NCBI RefSeq assembly: GCF_007990225.1
Contig: NZ_BJWF01000023.1
Coordinates: 1 to 36,906, forward strand
Length of the DNA: 36,906 nucleotides
Direction: 5' to 3'
Source: Enterococcus villorum
GTDB taxonomy: Bacteria > Bacillota > Bacilli > Lactobacillales > Enterococcaceae
A program made the translations under genes and the position numbers. The notes beneath the pieces are model-generated. The model made no database searches. It had not been told where the DNA came from and saw only the letters and a program-made list of their open reading frames with translations. Below, one piece after another: positions 24,730 through 33,383 of this stretch (positions within the stretch are counted from its first letter, which is position 1; the number at the start of each line of letters is the position of its first letter).

Positions 24730-24748
24730 GAGACATTTCGCTCTTTTT

Positions 24749-25498
24749 TTATTTTGTTTGTTCCATTTCCTCTTTTTTAATTGCTTCCAAGAATTTTACC
24801 ATTTGTGGGGTTAATTCTATTTGTTCAAGTAAATCAGGACGACGTTGATACGTTCTTCTTAATGATTCTTTTAACTGCCATTCCTCGATTAATTTATGGT
24901 TGCCGTTTGTTAGCACTTCTGGTACTTTCATCCCGTTATATTCTGCTGGGCGCGTATATTGGGGATGTTCTAATAACCCCGTGGAATAAGAATCCGTTTG
25001 AGCAGAAGTTTGATTACCTAGTACATCAGGTAATAAGCGAACGGTTGCATCGATCATGACCATAGCTCCTAATTCTCCACCAGTGAGTACATAGTCCCCT
25101 AAAGAGACCTCGTCTGTTACAAGCGTACGAATCCGTTCATCGTACCCTTCATAATGCCCACAAATAAACACTAAATGTTCTTCTTTTGAAAATTCTTCTG
25201 CCATTTTTTGGTCAAATTGTTGACCCGCTGGATCTAATAAGATTACCCGCTTTTTTGTTTCAGGATTTGCTTTTTCAATCGCTTTGATATTGTCATAGAT
25301 AGGTTGAACCTTTAAAAGCATACCAGCACCACCGCCATAAGGGTAATCATCGACTGTTTGGTGTTTATTATCTGAGTAATTTCTAAAATTAGAAATCGTG
25401 ATATCTAATAGTCCTTTATCAACTGCTTTGCCAATAATCGATTCTCCCATCGGTCCTTCAAACATCCGTGGGAATAATGTCAATACATCAATTTTCAT
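24749..25498 (-). CDS. trmD: tRNA (guanine37-N1)-methyltransferase
   Basis: A SPOUT-fold methyltransferase that adds m1G at position 37 of tRNAs and so prevents +1 frameshifting. It has 249 residues from the chosen ATG at 25498. The signature blocks are YPYGGGAGM (52-60), [13 protein letters not shown] and [15 protein letters not shown], which form the trefoil-knot SAM site. A TTG at 25504 in the same frame is closer to the AAGGA and cannot be excluded. It overlaps the end of rimM by 11 bases, so the two are co-translated. Confidence 0.97.
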   Translation of the reverse strand: MKIDVLTLFPRMFEGPMGESIIGKAVDKGLLDITISNFRNYSDNKHQTVDDYPYGGGAGMLLKVQPIYDNIKAIEKANPETKKRVILLDPAGQQFDQKMAEEFSKEEHLVFICGHYEGYDERIRTLVTDEVSLGDYVLTGGELGAMVMIDATVRLLPDVLGNQTSAQTDSYSTGLLEHPQYTRPAEYNGMKVPEVLTNGNHKLIEEWQLKESLRRTYQRRPDLLEQIELTPQMVKFLEAIKKEEMEQTK

Positions 25499-26012
25499 CG
25501 TCAATCAGTCCTTCTGGAATCTCTACATACACGACCTCATTTTCTAAATCAACCGTTTTTACTACAGAATCGATATAAGGAAGCAGCGCATCTTTTTTCT
25601 TTGGTCGTTGGACAACCCAAACATCATTTGCGCCTGGTGAAAGAATTTCTTTGATTTTGCCAAGTTCATTTCCTTCTTCATCCATTACTTTCAATCCAAT
25701 GATTTCGTGGTAATAAAATTCATTTTCCTCTAAATTGACTGTTTCTTCTTTTGAAACTTTTAAAATACCGTCACGATATTTTTCAACATCATTGATGGAA
25801 GGATGTCCTTCGAAGCTCAACAAGTCAAAATTTTTGTGTTTACGGTGGCTTTTAACAGTCAATTCAACCGGTGCTTTCTTTTCTTGAAATAGGGTGAGCA
25901 CCGCCCCTTTTTTGTAGCGTTCTTCTGGAAAATCAGTCGTTGAAATAACTCGTACTTCGCCTTTGATTCCTTGGGTATTTACGATTTTCCCAACATTTAA
26001 ATATTCAGTCAA
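25488..26012 (-). CDS. rimM: 16S rRNA processing protein RimM
   Basis: A ribosome maturation factor for the 30S head that binds S19. The 174-residue protein has the N-terminal RimM barrel ([21 protein letters not shown]) and a C-terminal PRC-barrel part ([35 protein letters not shown]). The TTG at 26012 is chosen: GGGG lies seven bases upstream and the protein then starts right at the conserved block. A longer frame up to 26051 would add unconserved basic residues. An extended -10 (TGCTAAAAT on the minus strand, 26102-26110) lies about 90 bases upstream. Confidence 0.95.
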   Translation of the reverse strand: MTEYLNVGKIVNTQGIKGEVRVISTTDFPEERYKKGAVLTLFQEKKAPVELTVKSHRKHKNFDLLSFEGHPSINDVEKYRDGILKVSKEETVNLEENEFYYHEIIGLKVMDEEGNELGKIKEILSPGANDVWVVQRPKKKDALLPYIDSVVKTVDLENEVVYVEIPEGLIDDEN

Positions 26013-26154
26013 CTTGTATCCCCTTTTCCTTTTAACACAATGATCAGCCAAACATAGATTGCTGAATGGTGTAACATGTTCTCTTTTTACATATCTGCTT
26101 TATTTTAGCATGTGTGTATACGCAATTCTACCTTCTTTTTACTTTCTCTATCCA

Positions 26155-27006
26155 CTATTGATTCATAGAAACAGCCATTTTTAAGGCAGATAATGCGTCT
26201 TTATGAGTGACTGTATACACATTTTTAGGCTCTTGCCAGCTGACTTGTGCAGATTGATTGGACGCATCATTCATTTCAATCGTGATTTTGCCGTATTTTT
26301 CAGGAGCAGGTAAACTTGCTTTTTCTAGATAGGCAACGATTTCTTTGGCTAATGGTACAGGGTCTTGTCCCTCAACATTACTTGCTCGAATCCGAATCCG
26401 CCAATTTCCTTCTTGCCATTCTAGAATACTTGATCCGGCTGCGCCTTGTTGATAAGCCGTAATATTATACCCTAAGTCTACTTGACGTCCGTTGGTATCA
26501 ATGGTGATTGGTTGTAACGCATTAATCGCTTCTTGACTAGAAGCAAATCCATATTGATAAAGATAAGAAGCGATTGGTGTTTCTTGATTTAATTCTTTGG
26601 CATTTAAAACATACGCTTTTGGTAAGTCATAATAAATGATTGAAAATCCTTGTTTTGTTTCTGCTGCGGCCACGTTTAAATTTCCTGACCCAATGGGTAT
26701 TTCTTGTGGCATTGGTGTCGATGGATAATTTTCTTTTAGTTGATCAAATGCTGTCTGTTGTTTTTGATTGGTAGTCGACGTTTCGTCACTTGCTTTTGTT
26801 GTTGTGTCTTTTTGACTGCTACTTTCGGCACTCGTTTTTGTTGTTGATTGTGTTGTAGATGTTTCAGACACATTGCGGTTTGTACTTTGAACCGTGCTTG
26901 AAGTAGTCGTTTGTGTAGAGGTTTCAGTTGTTTTAGTTGAATGATTAGCGCCTTGGCAAGCACTTAAAAGTAAAATTGCTGGTATTAATAGCCCAAGTTT
27001 TTTCAT
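26155..27006 (-). CDS. Ser/Thr-rich lipoprotein of unknown function
   Basis: A secreted lipoprotein of 283 residues. The signal peptide ends in LSAC with C17 as the lipidated residue. Residues 20-85 are a low-complexity Thr/Ser/Gln linker, as in proteins that must reach through the cell wall. The rest is a globular domain of about 190 residues with a repeated pattern of aromatic and beta-type residues (ETKQGFSIIYYDLP, SILEWQEGNWRIRIRASN). I do not recognise the domain. It sits between khpA and rimM but has its own ribosome binding site (AAGGGAG), so it may be an insertion into a conserved translation cluster. No terminator of its own is visible. Confidence 0.82.
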   Translation of the reverse strand: MKKLGLLIPAILLLSACQGANHSTKTTETSTQTTTSSTVQSTNRNVSETSTTQSTTKTSAESSSQKDTTTKASDETSTTNQKQQTAFDQLKENYPSTPMPQEIPIGSGNLNVAAAETKQGFSIIYYDLPKAYVLNAKELNQETPIASYLYQYGFASSQEAINALQPITIDTNGRQVDLGYNITAYQQGAAGSSILEWQEGNWRIRIRASNVEGQDPVPLAKEIVAYLEKASLPAPEKYGKITIEMNDASNQSAQVSWQEPKNVYTVTHKDALSALKMAVSMNQ

Positions 27007-27078
27007 ATTTATCTACTCCCTTCTATATTATAAAGATACGCTTTCTACTAAGCTTTGCCAAGTAGACAAATCAAAAAG

Positions 27079-27112
27079 AAAAAGCTGTCTCGTAGAAACG
27101 AAACAGCTTTTG
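27079..27112 (-). terminator. Terminator after khpA
   Basis: A 13-bp stem with one or two weak pairs (27081-27093 with 27098-27110) and a 4-nt loop. The minus strand continues with TTTTTCTTTTTG. It separates rpsP-khpA from the lipoprotein gene. Confidence 0.8.
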
Positions 27113-27113
27113 T

Positions 27114-27362
27114 TTATTCCTTGTTATCGACGATATTCAAACGCACCTTTTTTGGTGTGTTCATTCGTACCCCATAAACAATCGTACGAATTGCTTTGGC
27201 AACTCGACCTTGCTTACCAATAATACGACCAATATCTTCGGGCGCCACAGTTAAATTGTATTCATAAAAGTCATTTGACTCAACGACTTCTAACTGGACT
27301 TGATCAGGATGAGTGACTAACGGACGAACGATTGTTAAGACTAATTCGCTTAAATCTTTCAT
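27114..27362 (-). CDS. khpA: KH-domain RNA-binding protein KhpA (YlqC)
   Basis: An 82-residue single KH domain that binds RNA and, in streptococci and related bacteria, pairs with KhpB/Jag to control cell division and cell-wall growth. The GxxG loop is IIGKQGR (47-53). It follows rpsP by about a dozen bases, the conserved Firmicutes order, and is closed by a terminator. Confidence 0.95.
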   Translation of the reverse strand: MKDLSELVLTIVRPLVTHPDQVQLEVVESNDFYEYNLTVAPEDIGRIIGKQGRVAKAIRTIVYGVRMNTPKKVRLNIVDNKE

Positions 27363-27373
27363 ATCCGATCACC

Positions 27374-27649
27374 TTATTTCTTTGAGAATTTAGCTTCGTG
27401 GTGTTTTTGCATAACGCCTTCTCTTGAAAGGATGTTACGTACAGTATCAGAAGGTTGTGCACCTTTAGATAACCAGTTAAGAACTAAATCTTCTTTTAAA
27501 ACTACTTCTGCAGGGTCTTTCAAAGGATTGTAAGTCCCAACAGTTTCGATGAAACGTCCATCACGAGGAGAACGTGAATCAGCTACGACGATACGGTAAA
27601 AAGGACTCTTTTTAGAACCCATACGTTTTAAACGGATTTTAACTGCCAT
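27374..27649 (-). CDS. rpsP: Ribosomal protein S16
   Basis: A 91-residue S16 of the small subunit with the canonical start [20 protein letters not shown] and the block [20 protein letters not shown]. The ATG at 27649 has GGAGG upstream and a well-formed promoter 40 bases before. First gene of the rpsP-khpA unit. Confidence 0.98.
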   Translation of the reverse strand: MAVKIRLKRMGSKKSPFYRIVVADSRSPRDGRFIETVGTYNPLKDPAEVVLKEDLVLNWLSKGAQPSDTVRNILSREGVMQKHHEAKFSKK

Positions 27650-27687
27650 TATATATTTCCACCTCCATTGTTTTATTCACAAGTTGT

Positions 27688-27716
27688 AGTGTAACAGTTT
27701 TTTTTTACCCTGTAAA
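27688..27716 (-). promoter_or_regulatory. Promoter of rpsP-khpA
   Basis: On the minus strand TTTACA (27711-27716), a 17-base spacer containing nine A, and TACACT (27688-27693). A hairpin-forming repeat CTGTAAAG/CTTTACAG (27710-27717 and 27726-27733) overlaps the -35. Confidence 0.7.
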
Positions 27717-27751
27717 GCTTTTTTTCTTTACAGCTGTAAAAAAAATATTTC

Positions 27752-27771
27752 TTAACATTCTTTTTTGTTAA
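27752..27771 (-). terminator. Weak terminator candidate of the YxlEFG-like operon
   Basis: TTAACA (27752-27757) can pair with TGTTAA (27766-27771) across the stop codon of the permease gene. On the minus strand a T8 run follows a few bases later. The stem is only six A/T-rich pairs. Confidence 0.35.
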
Positions 27772-28522
27772 ATACCAAAATTCCTACAATTAAAAATAGC
27801 AAGATTGTTAAACAAGTAATAATCAATGAAGGCCAATAATCATTTAATTGAATCGTCTCTTTTAGAATATTTGAACCGGACATTAAGTACAACGGTGAGT
27901 AATGAGCTGATTTAGAAAACATTTCAAAAAGGTACAATCCAGCAACACTTATCCCACCAATGACTAAAACAAGAGAGCTTGAGGAAAAAAATGAAGAAAA
28001 ACACAAGAACAAACTATATAACCATACTCCCCATAAATAAGCATAAAAACTTTTTATTTCCAACTGAGGAATGATTAAATTATTCCAATAAATAGCAGTA
28101 TAAATATACGTAATTAAGTAACATCCCCAATAACTAAGCGTCCAAAACAGTAGACCTGTCAACCATTTGGAAACATAAATTTTCCATCGAATCATTCCTT
28201 TTGTTAGAAGATTGATCAATGTCTTTTTTTGATACTCATTTGTCAATGTTGTGCTGAACAACAATAAAAATAGGAAAAGAAATACCGGGAAATTTTTATA
28301 GAATTGTCCCCAAGAAGTAAAAGCATCGATCTTTATCTCACCAACCTTCACGCCAACTTCTGCTAAATTATTCGTCATGGATTGTACAAGATAAGGCGTT
28401 AACTTCGCAATTAATGGGTTCATGATGCCAAAAAAAATGGTGAGTGAACCTAATAAAACGATGCGCCCTGTTCGCCAATTTTCGATGAACTCTTTCTTGG
28501 AGAATGCCAGAAATTGTTTCAT
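27752..28522 (-). CDS. ABC-2 type membrane permease (YxlG-like)
   Basis: A 256-residue membrane protein with six hydrophobic segments, the first after a short basic start (MKQFLAFSKKEFIENWRTGR) and a long outside loop before the second. This is the fold of ABC-2 permeases in exporters for lipids, peptides or immunity functions. It overlaps the ATPase gene by four bases (ATGA), so the two form one transporter. The substrate is unknown. Confidence 0.88.
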   Translation of the reverse strand: MKQFLAFSKKEFIENWRTGRIVLLGSLTIFFGIMNPLIAKLTPYLVQSMTNNLAEVGVKVGEIKIDAFTSWGQFYKNFPVFLFLFLLLFSTTLTNEYQKKTLINLLTKGMIRWKIYVSKWLTGLLFWTLSYWGCYLITYIYTAIYWNNLIIPQLEIKSFYAYLWGVWLYSLFLCFSSFFSSSSLVLVIGGISVAGLYLFEMFSKSAHYSPLYLMSGSNILKETIQLNDYWPSLIITCLTILLFLIVGILVFNKKEC

Positions 28523-29418
28523 TTTTTCACCACTTCCAAAAAAAGTTTTTCTAAAGAAGGTTCTAAATGGTTAATTGATTTAATTGGAAGATGGTGCTCA
28601 ACGAGTAAAGACATGGCCTGAAATAGCTCCTCTTTTGTTTTATTTCGGTAGATCAGTGTGTCTTTTTGAAGAACTGCTCCTGGTAAAAGCGAGGAAAAAT
28701 ATTGTGAATGTTTCACATCAAAAAATTTAATTTCAAATCCTTCATTTTCCGTATGGGTTTTCAATTCTTCAATAGTGCCAGATAAAACGATTTTTCCCTC
28801 ATTTAAAAAAACCACTTCATCACAGATATGTTCCACATCCGTTAAAATATGTGTGGAAAAAAGGATCGTTGTTTGTTCTTTCACTTGTAGTAAAATATCT
28901 AATATTTCTTTTCGTCCTATTGGATCCAATGCTGATGTCGGTTCATCACAAATCAGCAATTTAGGTTCATTCAATAGTCCTTGAGCAATGCCGAGACGCT
29001 GTTTCATTCCTCTTGAAAAAGTACGAATTCTTTTTTTCTCTTCAGCTAATCCCACTAACTTTAATAGTTCTTGGGTTTTTTGTTTGATTTTTTGGCGAGG
29101 CATCCCCGTTATTTCTCCGCATAACTGTAAGTATTCTTTAGCTGTTAAATATTCATAAAACACAGGTACGTCTGGTAAATAGCCGATCCATCGATTGGTT
29201 TTTGTTTGTCCGTAATGAACATCTTCTCCATTAACTTTGATGATTCCATCATCCTTTTTCAATAAACCTAAGATCATTTTCATTGTAGTGGTTTTTCCCG
29301 CACCGTTTTTTCCAATAAATCCAAAAATCGTCTTTTCTTCTACAATCAAAGAAAGTTTATCAAGGATTTGTTTTTCACCAAAAGATTTAGAAACATCTAC
29401 TAATTCAAGAATAGGCAC
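28519..29418 (-). CDS. ABC-2 type transporter ATPase (YxlF-like)
   Basis: The ATPase of the exporter, 299 residues. Walker A is GKNGAGKTT (36-44), the Q-loop region is GYLPDVPVFYEYLT, the signature is FSRGMKQRLG, Walker B is LLICDEPTSALDP, and the switch histidine is in STHIL. A C-terminal regulatory part of about 80 residues follows, as in the CcmA/YxlF group. It lies directly after the small membrane protein and overlaps the permease. Together they match the Bacillus yxlE-yxlF-yxlG order. Confidence 0.92.
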   Translation of the reverse strand: MPILELVDVSKSFGEKQILDKLSLIVEEKTIFGFIGKNGAGKTTTMKMILGLLKKDDGIIKVNGEDVHYGQTKTNRWIGYLPDVPVFYEYLTAKEYLQLCGEITGMPRQKIKQKTQELLKLVGLAEEKKRIRTFSRGMKQRLGIAQGLLNEPKLLICDEPTSALDPIGRKEILDILLQVKEQTTILFSTHILTDVEHICDEVVFLNEGKIVLSGTIEELKTHTENEGFEIKFFDVKHSQYFSSLLPGAVLQKDTLIYRNKTKEELFQAMSLLVEHHLPIKSINHLEPSLEKLFLEVVKK

Positions 29419-29615
29419 TATGCGTCCTCCTTACCAAAAACAAAATATAAAATAGGACCTACAAATTGGATGCCAATGACAATAACAAGAATCCAAAGTA
29501 CCCGGTTTCCGTGTTTATAATGCGAATGGGTCAATATATGATAAAGCGTATAAAAAAATAATCCAAATTGAATCATTACTAATGGAATTATAAATGGTAA
29601 AAAATCTTTTATCAT
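29418..29615 (-). CDS. Small PLDc_N-domain membrane protein (YxlE-like)
   Basis: A 65-residue membrane protein with two hydrophobic segments separated by a short basic loop (THSHYKHGNRVLW) and ending with GPILYFVFGKEDA. This is the phospholipase D-nuclease N-terminal (PLDc_N) fold found in YxlE, which in Bacillus acts with an anti-sigma factor. The start at 29615 has AGGTG nine bases upstream. It is the first gene of the exporter operon and ends exactly at the start of the ATPase gene. Confidence 0.8.
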   Translation of the reverse strand: MIKDFLPFIIPLVMIQFGLFFYTLYHILTHSHYKHGNRVLWILVIVIGIQFVGPILYFVFGKEDA

Positions 29616-29627
29616 GCTTCCCGTCAC

Positions 29628-29964
29628 CTGCTAATTTTTTTATTTTATTCATGTCTTACTCTGTTTACTAGAAACGATAACCAAAGAAAACTATTCACAT
29701 TTTTCATATCAAATTTAAATCGTTTCATTTCAACATTCGAAATGTCAAAAAGTATTTTTACTATTGTTTATTTATGATCCCCCTCAACAAATTCCAATGG
29801 TTGTTTTATTCATTTATTATAGAAGATTTTTGTTAAGAGAAGCAATCAAAATTGATGGGATGTTTCATCGTGCGCTTACTCTTTCATTCGCAAGTGTTTT
29901 TATTTGCCGAGTTTACTTATTTTTTGTAAGATAAATATAGAAAGTACAAAGGAGGAATTGTTTT
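29628..29964. other. Divergent intergenic region
   Basis: About 340 bases between the exporter operon (-) and the FMN reductase gene (+). It holds the promoter at 29904-29932; I could not fix a promoter for the exporter. No open frame with a credible start was found. Confidence 0.5.
29904..29932 (+). promoter_or_regulatory. Promoter of the FMN reductase gene
   Basis: TTGCCG (29904-29909), a 17-base spacer and TAAGAT (29927-29932), 33 bases upstream of the ATG, with an AAAGGAGG ribosome binding site. Confidence 0.5.
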
Positions 29965-30519
29965 ATGACTAAAAAAATTGGTTTTTTTGTAGGAAGTTTA
30001 AGAAAAGATTCATATAATAAAAAAGTAGCTGAGGCTTTTGCAAGCTTATTACCAGAAGGGTATGAAAGTGTTTTCGTAAAAATTGATGATCTTCCTTTTT
30101 ATAACGAAGACTTGGAAACACCAGAAAATGTGCCTGCTGAATGGACTCGTTTTCGTGAAGAAGTCAGTCAATTGGATGGCGTTGTTTTTGTCTCACCTGA
30201 ATACAATCGTTCCGTTCCAGCTGTACTTAAAAATGCTTTAGACGTTGGTTCACGTCCTTATGGTCATAGTGCATGGAATAACAAGCCTGGATTAGTTGTG
30301 ACAGCTTCACCTGGTGGCATTGGCGGTTTTGGAGCCAATCATCATTTACGACAATCACTTGTTTTCTTGAATGTACCTACTTTGCAACAACCAGAAGCAT
30401 ACATTGGAAATATTGCCAACCTTGTCAATGAGGAAGGACAAATTGTTGAAGGAACTTTGAGCTTCTTCCAAACAATTCTAGATGCTTATCTTGACTTTTT
30501 AAATAAATTATCGAATTAA
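29965..30519 (+). CDS. NADPH-dependent FMN reductase (ChrR/YieF-like)
   Basis: A flavodoxin-fold oxidoreductase of 184 residues that uses NAD(P)H to reduce quinones, chromate, azo dyes or free FMN. The FMN phosphate loop is GSLRKDSYNKK (10-20), and the isoalloxazine-contact motif SPEYNRSVPAVLKNALD is complete. The ATG at 29965 has a strong AAAGGAGG. It is a single-gene unit between its own promoter and a terminator. Its physiological substrate is unknown. Confidence 0.92.
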   Translation: MTKKIGFFVGSLRKDSYNKKVAEAFASLLPEGYESVFVKIDDLPFYNEDLETPENVPAEWTRFREEVSQLDGVVFVSPEYNRSVPAVLKNALDVGSRPYGHSAWNNKPGLVVTASPGGIGGFGANHHLRQSLVFLNVPTLQQPEAYIGNIANLVNEEGQIVEGTLSFFQTILDAYLDFLNKLSN

Positions 30520-30543
30520 TTTTACTGATTAACAAGCTCTGCT

Positions 30544-30607
30544 GAGAGGAAAGCAAAAGACAATAATTCTTTCTTATTTTTAGATGTTATTGTCTTATTT
30601 TCCTCTC
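30544..30607. terminator. Bidirectional terminator between convergent genes
   Basis: AAGACAATAA pairs with TTATTGTCTT (inner stem), and GAGAGGAAA with TTTTCCTCTC (outer stem). It separates the FMN reductase (+) from the RibD-like gene (-). Confidence 0.75.
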
Positions 30608-30609
30608 TT

Positions 30610-31131
30610 TTATTCTTTTACATAATGAAGTTCAATAAATGCGCCAAAGGATTTGGTGTCCACCAGTTTTAATCGTTCTTTGTAGTCCCCTTCTTCAAAG
30701 AGCCGTTTGCCTGCACCTAAAAGAACAGGCGCAAGTTGAATCCACCATTCATCAATCAAATGATCTTCAATCAATGGTTTTAATAATTTGCCACCACCAA
30801 CGACCCAAACGGTTTGCTTGGTGTTTTCTTTTAATTTTTTTACAAAGTAAGCTGGTTCATCATGTACCACTTCCGCATCATTTAAAAGCAATTTTTTATT
30901 AGATGAAAATACAAAGTTCTTTTTTTCAGGATAAAGCGATTCTGTTCCCATTATTTTTTTGGCCTCTTCATAAGTTTTTCTCCCCATAATGGTTGTATCA
31001 ATTGTTTGATAGAATGCCTCATAGGTCGTATTTCCTCCTGTTGGTGTATCAAAGAGCCATTGAAGACTATCCTCTTTTGTCGCTAAGTAACCATCTAAAC
31101 TAATGGCACCATAAAATACAATTTTGCCCAT
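30610..31131 (-). CDS. RibD C-terminal/DHFR-like reductase (YyaP/YwjB family)
   Basis: A 173-residue protein with a dihydrofolate-reductase fold. Blocks seen are GAISLDGYLA (about 9-18), TIMGRKTYEE and VWVVGGGKLLKPLIEDHLIDEWWIQLAPVLLGAGKRLF, typical of the RibD C-terminal domain family. The deaminase half needed for riboflavin synthesis is absent, and no riboflavin genes are nearby, so it is a stand-alone reductase of unknown substrate. The ATG at 31131 has an AGGAAG site. It lies 15 bases after tag on the same strand. Confidence 0.88.
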   Translation of the reverse strand: MGKIVFYGAISLDGYLATKEDSLQWLFDTPTGGNTTYEAFYQTIDTTIMGRKTYEEAKKIMGTESLYPEKKNFVFSSNKKLLLNDAEVVHDEPAYFVKKLKENTKQTVWVVGGGKLLKPLIEDHLIDEWWIQLAPVLLGAGKRLFEEGDYKERLKLVDTKSFGAFIELHYVKE

Positions 31132-31146
31132 TTTTCTTCCTCCATT

Positions 31147-31716
31147 TCAGTCGCTATTCACTTCTTGCTTACGAAAACAAGTATCTAAATGATCGTTAAC
31201 AATCCCTACAGCTTCTAAAAAAGCATAGATAGTCGTACTACCAATAAATTTAAATCCTCTCTTTTTTAAGTCCTTAGTGATTTGATCGGATAATGAACTA
31301 GTTGTTGGTACATCTTTTTGCTCTTTGTAAGAGGAATTGATTACTTTATCATCAGAAAAAGACCAGAGATAATTAGAAAAACTACCACACTCTTGCTGGA
31401 TTCTTTGCACTCCTTTGGCATTAGCTATGGCTGCTTCGATTTTACGACGATTACGAATAATTCCTTTATTTTCCATTAATTCATCAATTTTTTGTTCGTT
31501 AAAATGAGCTACTTTATCAATATCGAAGAACTCATAGGCTTCATCAAAGGCTTCACTTTTGTTCAAAATCGTTTGCCAACTTAAACCTGCTTGATTAATA
31601 TCTAATATTAATTTACGAAAAAGCTTTTGATCGTTATATTCCGGTACTCCCCATATTGTATCGTGATAAATTTTCATGCTTTCAGTTTGTTCACTCCAAG
31701 TACATCGTTGTTTCAT
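31147..31716 (-). CDS. tag: DNA-3-methyladenine glycosylase I
   Basis: A base-excision repair enzyme that removes 3-methyladenine from DNA, 189 residues. The structural zinc ligands are all present: C5, H18, H176 and C180. The family core QAGLSWQTIL (42-51) is intact. At the position of the E. coli active-site E38 this protein has D39 (LDINQAGLSW instead of LEGxQAGLSW), a conservative change worth noting. The ATG at 31716 is preceded by AGAGGTGAAGC. Confidence 0.95.
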   Translation of the reverse strand: MKQRCTWSEQTESMKIYHDTIWGVPEYNDQKLFRKLILDINQAGLSWQTILNKSEAFDEAYEFFDIDKVAHFNEQKIDELMENKGIIRNRRKIEAAIANAKGVQRIQQECGSFSNYLWSFSDDKVINSSYKEQKDVPTTSSLSDQITKDLKKRGFKFIGSTTIYAFLEAVGIVNDHLDTCFRKQEVNSD

Positions 31717-31853
31717 AGCTTCACCTCTTATGTATTTATTTTACCATGGACGTTCTTTCCACTCTAAAAAGACGCCCAAGTATTCTGAGACTTTTTGGTT
31801 TAACTAATAGGATAATTGAAAAAAGATTCTTTCTCATTTTTTGCGGGACAAAA

Positions 31854-31905
31854 AAACCGAAAAATCACCATACTAGCTAACACTACGCCTATGATTTTTC
31901 GGTTT
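31854..31905 (-). terminator. Terminator of the ffh operon
   Basis: A 14-bp perfect stem (31854-31867 with 31892-31905) with a 24-nt loop; on the minus strand the stem is followed by TTTTTTTG. It lies 45 bases after the ffh stop. Confidence 0.8.
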
Positions 31906-31949
31906 AGTCATGATAATCAGACATCAATTAACCATTGTCTGTTATCCTT

Positions 31950-33368
31950 TTATTTGCGTTTTTTCTTTTTCTTTTTGTTTTTCTTGATCATGCGATTCAT
32001 CGCCATTTTGCCAAGTTTTCCTTTTACTCCTGTCCCAAACATTTGATCCATTCCTGGAATATTCATGTCTCCTTTTGACATTTGTTGCATCATTTTACGG
32101 GATTCTTTAAATTGTTTGATCATCCGATTGACTTCAACCACACTATTGCCAGAACCGGCAGCGATTCTTCTACGACGGCTTGGATTTAAGAGGTCTGGAT
32201 TTTCTCTTTCAGCAGGTGTCATGGAATAGACCATCGCTTTTTTTCGCTCGACATCTTTTGGATCTACTTTAACGTTTTCAATCCCAGGAACTTGATTCAT
32301 ACCAGGTATCATTTTAATTAGATCTTCTAATGGACCCATGCCCATGACTTGATCCAATTGCTCAATGAAATCATTGAAATCAAATGAGTTCTCCCGCATT
32401 TTTTTGGCAAGTTCTTCTGCTTTTTTCTCATCATAATCTTGTTGCGCTTTTTCGATGAGCGTCAACATATCACCCATACCTAAAATACGGCTAGCCATAC
32501 GATCAGGATGGAATACTTCTAAATCTGTTAATTTTTCTCCAGAACCGATAAACTTGATTGGTGCACCTGTGACTGACCGAATCGAAAGAGCAGCTCCGCC
32601 ACGAGTATCACCATCTAATTTGGTAATAACGACCCCAGTAATTCCTAATTGCTGATTAAAACTATCAGCCACATTCACGGCATCTTGACCAGTCATCGCA
32701 TCAACAACTAATAAAATTTCATTTGGTTGTGTTAATTCTTTGATCTGCTTTAACTCGTCCATCAAAGTTTCATCAATATGAAGACGTCCTGCCGTATCGA
32801 TTAATACATAGTCATTTTTCTTTTCTTTTGCTAATTCCATCCCTTGACGAACAATCTCAACTGGGCTCACATCAGTTCCCATATCAAATACAGGTACATC
32901 TAATTGTTGTCCAAGTACTTTTAATTGATCAATGGCAGCTGGTCGATAAACGTCGCCAGCAATTAATAAAGGACGTGCATTTTCATTTTTCTTTAAATAA
33001 TTCGCTAATTTTCCGGTAAAAGTCGTTTTACCAGCCCCTTGTAACCCTGCCATCATGATAACTGTAGGGATTTTTGGAGATTTATTTAATTCGACTGTTT
33101 CAGCACCTAATGTAATCGTTAATTCTTCATCAACAATTTTGACGATTTGTTGGGCTGGCGTTAAACTTTCTAATACTTCTACTCCGACTGCGCGTTCACG
33201 AACACGTTTCGTAAAATCTTTTACTACTTGTAAGTTTACGTCGGCTTCTAGCAAGGCTAAGCGGATTTCCCGCATCATTTCTTTAACGTCAGCTTCTGAA
33301 ACTTTTCCTTTTTTTCTTAATTTGCTCATCGCCTGTTGGAGACGCTCAGTTAAATTTTCAAATGCCAT
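31950..33368 (-). CDS. ffh: Signal recognition particle protein Ffh (SRP54)
   Basis: The SRP GTPase that carries ribosomes making membrane and secreted proteins to FtsY. It has 472 residues: an N-domain helix bundle (1-90), the G-domain with GLQGAGKT (108-115), DTAGR and TKLDGDTRGG, and a methionine-rich M-domain (about 295-435) that binds 4.5S RNA and signal peptides. The C-terminus ends in a long lysine tail. It follows ylxM by 15 bases, the standard Firmicutes arrangement. Confidence 0.98.
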   Translation of the reverse strand: MAFENLTERLQQAMSKLRKKGKVSEADVKEMMREIRLALLEADVNLQVVKDFTKRVRERAVGVEVLESLTPAQQIVKIVDEELTITLGAETVELNKSPKIPTVIMMAGLQGAGKTTFTGKLANYLKKNENARPLLIAGDVYRPAAIDQLKVLGQQLDVPVFDMGTDVSPVEIVRQGMELAKEKKNDYVLIDTAGRLHIDETLMDELKQIKELTQPNEILLVVDAMTGQDAVNVADSFNQQLGITGVVITKLDGDTRGGAALSIRSVTGAPIKFIGSGEKLTDLEVFHPDRMASRILGMGDMLTLIEKAQQDYDEKKAEELAKKMRENSFDFNDFIEQLDQVMGMGPLEDLIKMIPGMNQVPGIENVKVDPKDVERKKAMVYSMTPAERENPDLLNPSRRRRIAAGSGNSVVEVNRMIKQFKESRKMMQQMSKGDMNIPGMDQMFGTGVKGKLGKMAMNRMIKKNKKKKKKRK

Positions 33369-33383
33369 GTTTTCTTCATTCCT

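Noticed and set aside
26736-26963. Second open frame in the lipoprotein gene
   Set aside because: It is an out-of-frame shadow of the Ser/Thr/Gln low-complexity linker; the Gln/Lys-rich product is an artefact of repeated codons.
27727-27740. Palindrome TTTACAGCTGTAAA containing a CopY-type cop box (TACAnnTGTA)
   Set aside because: There is only one box, it lies upstream of the rpsP promoter with no copper gene nearby, and it is part of a larger A/T-rich repeat; chance is the simpler explanation.
29600-29660. Possible short frame starting upstream of the YxlE-like gene
   Set aside because: It lacks a ribosome binding site and runs out of frame through the conserved PLDc_N gene.
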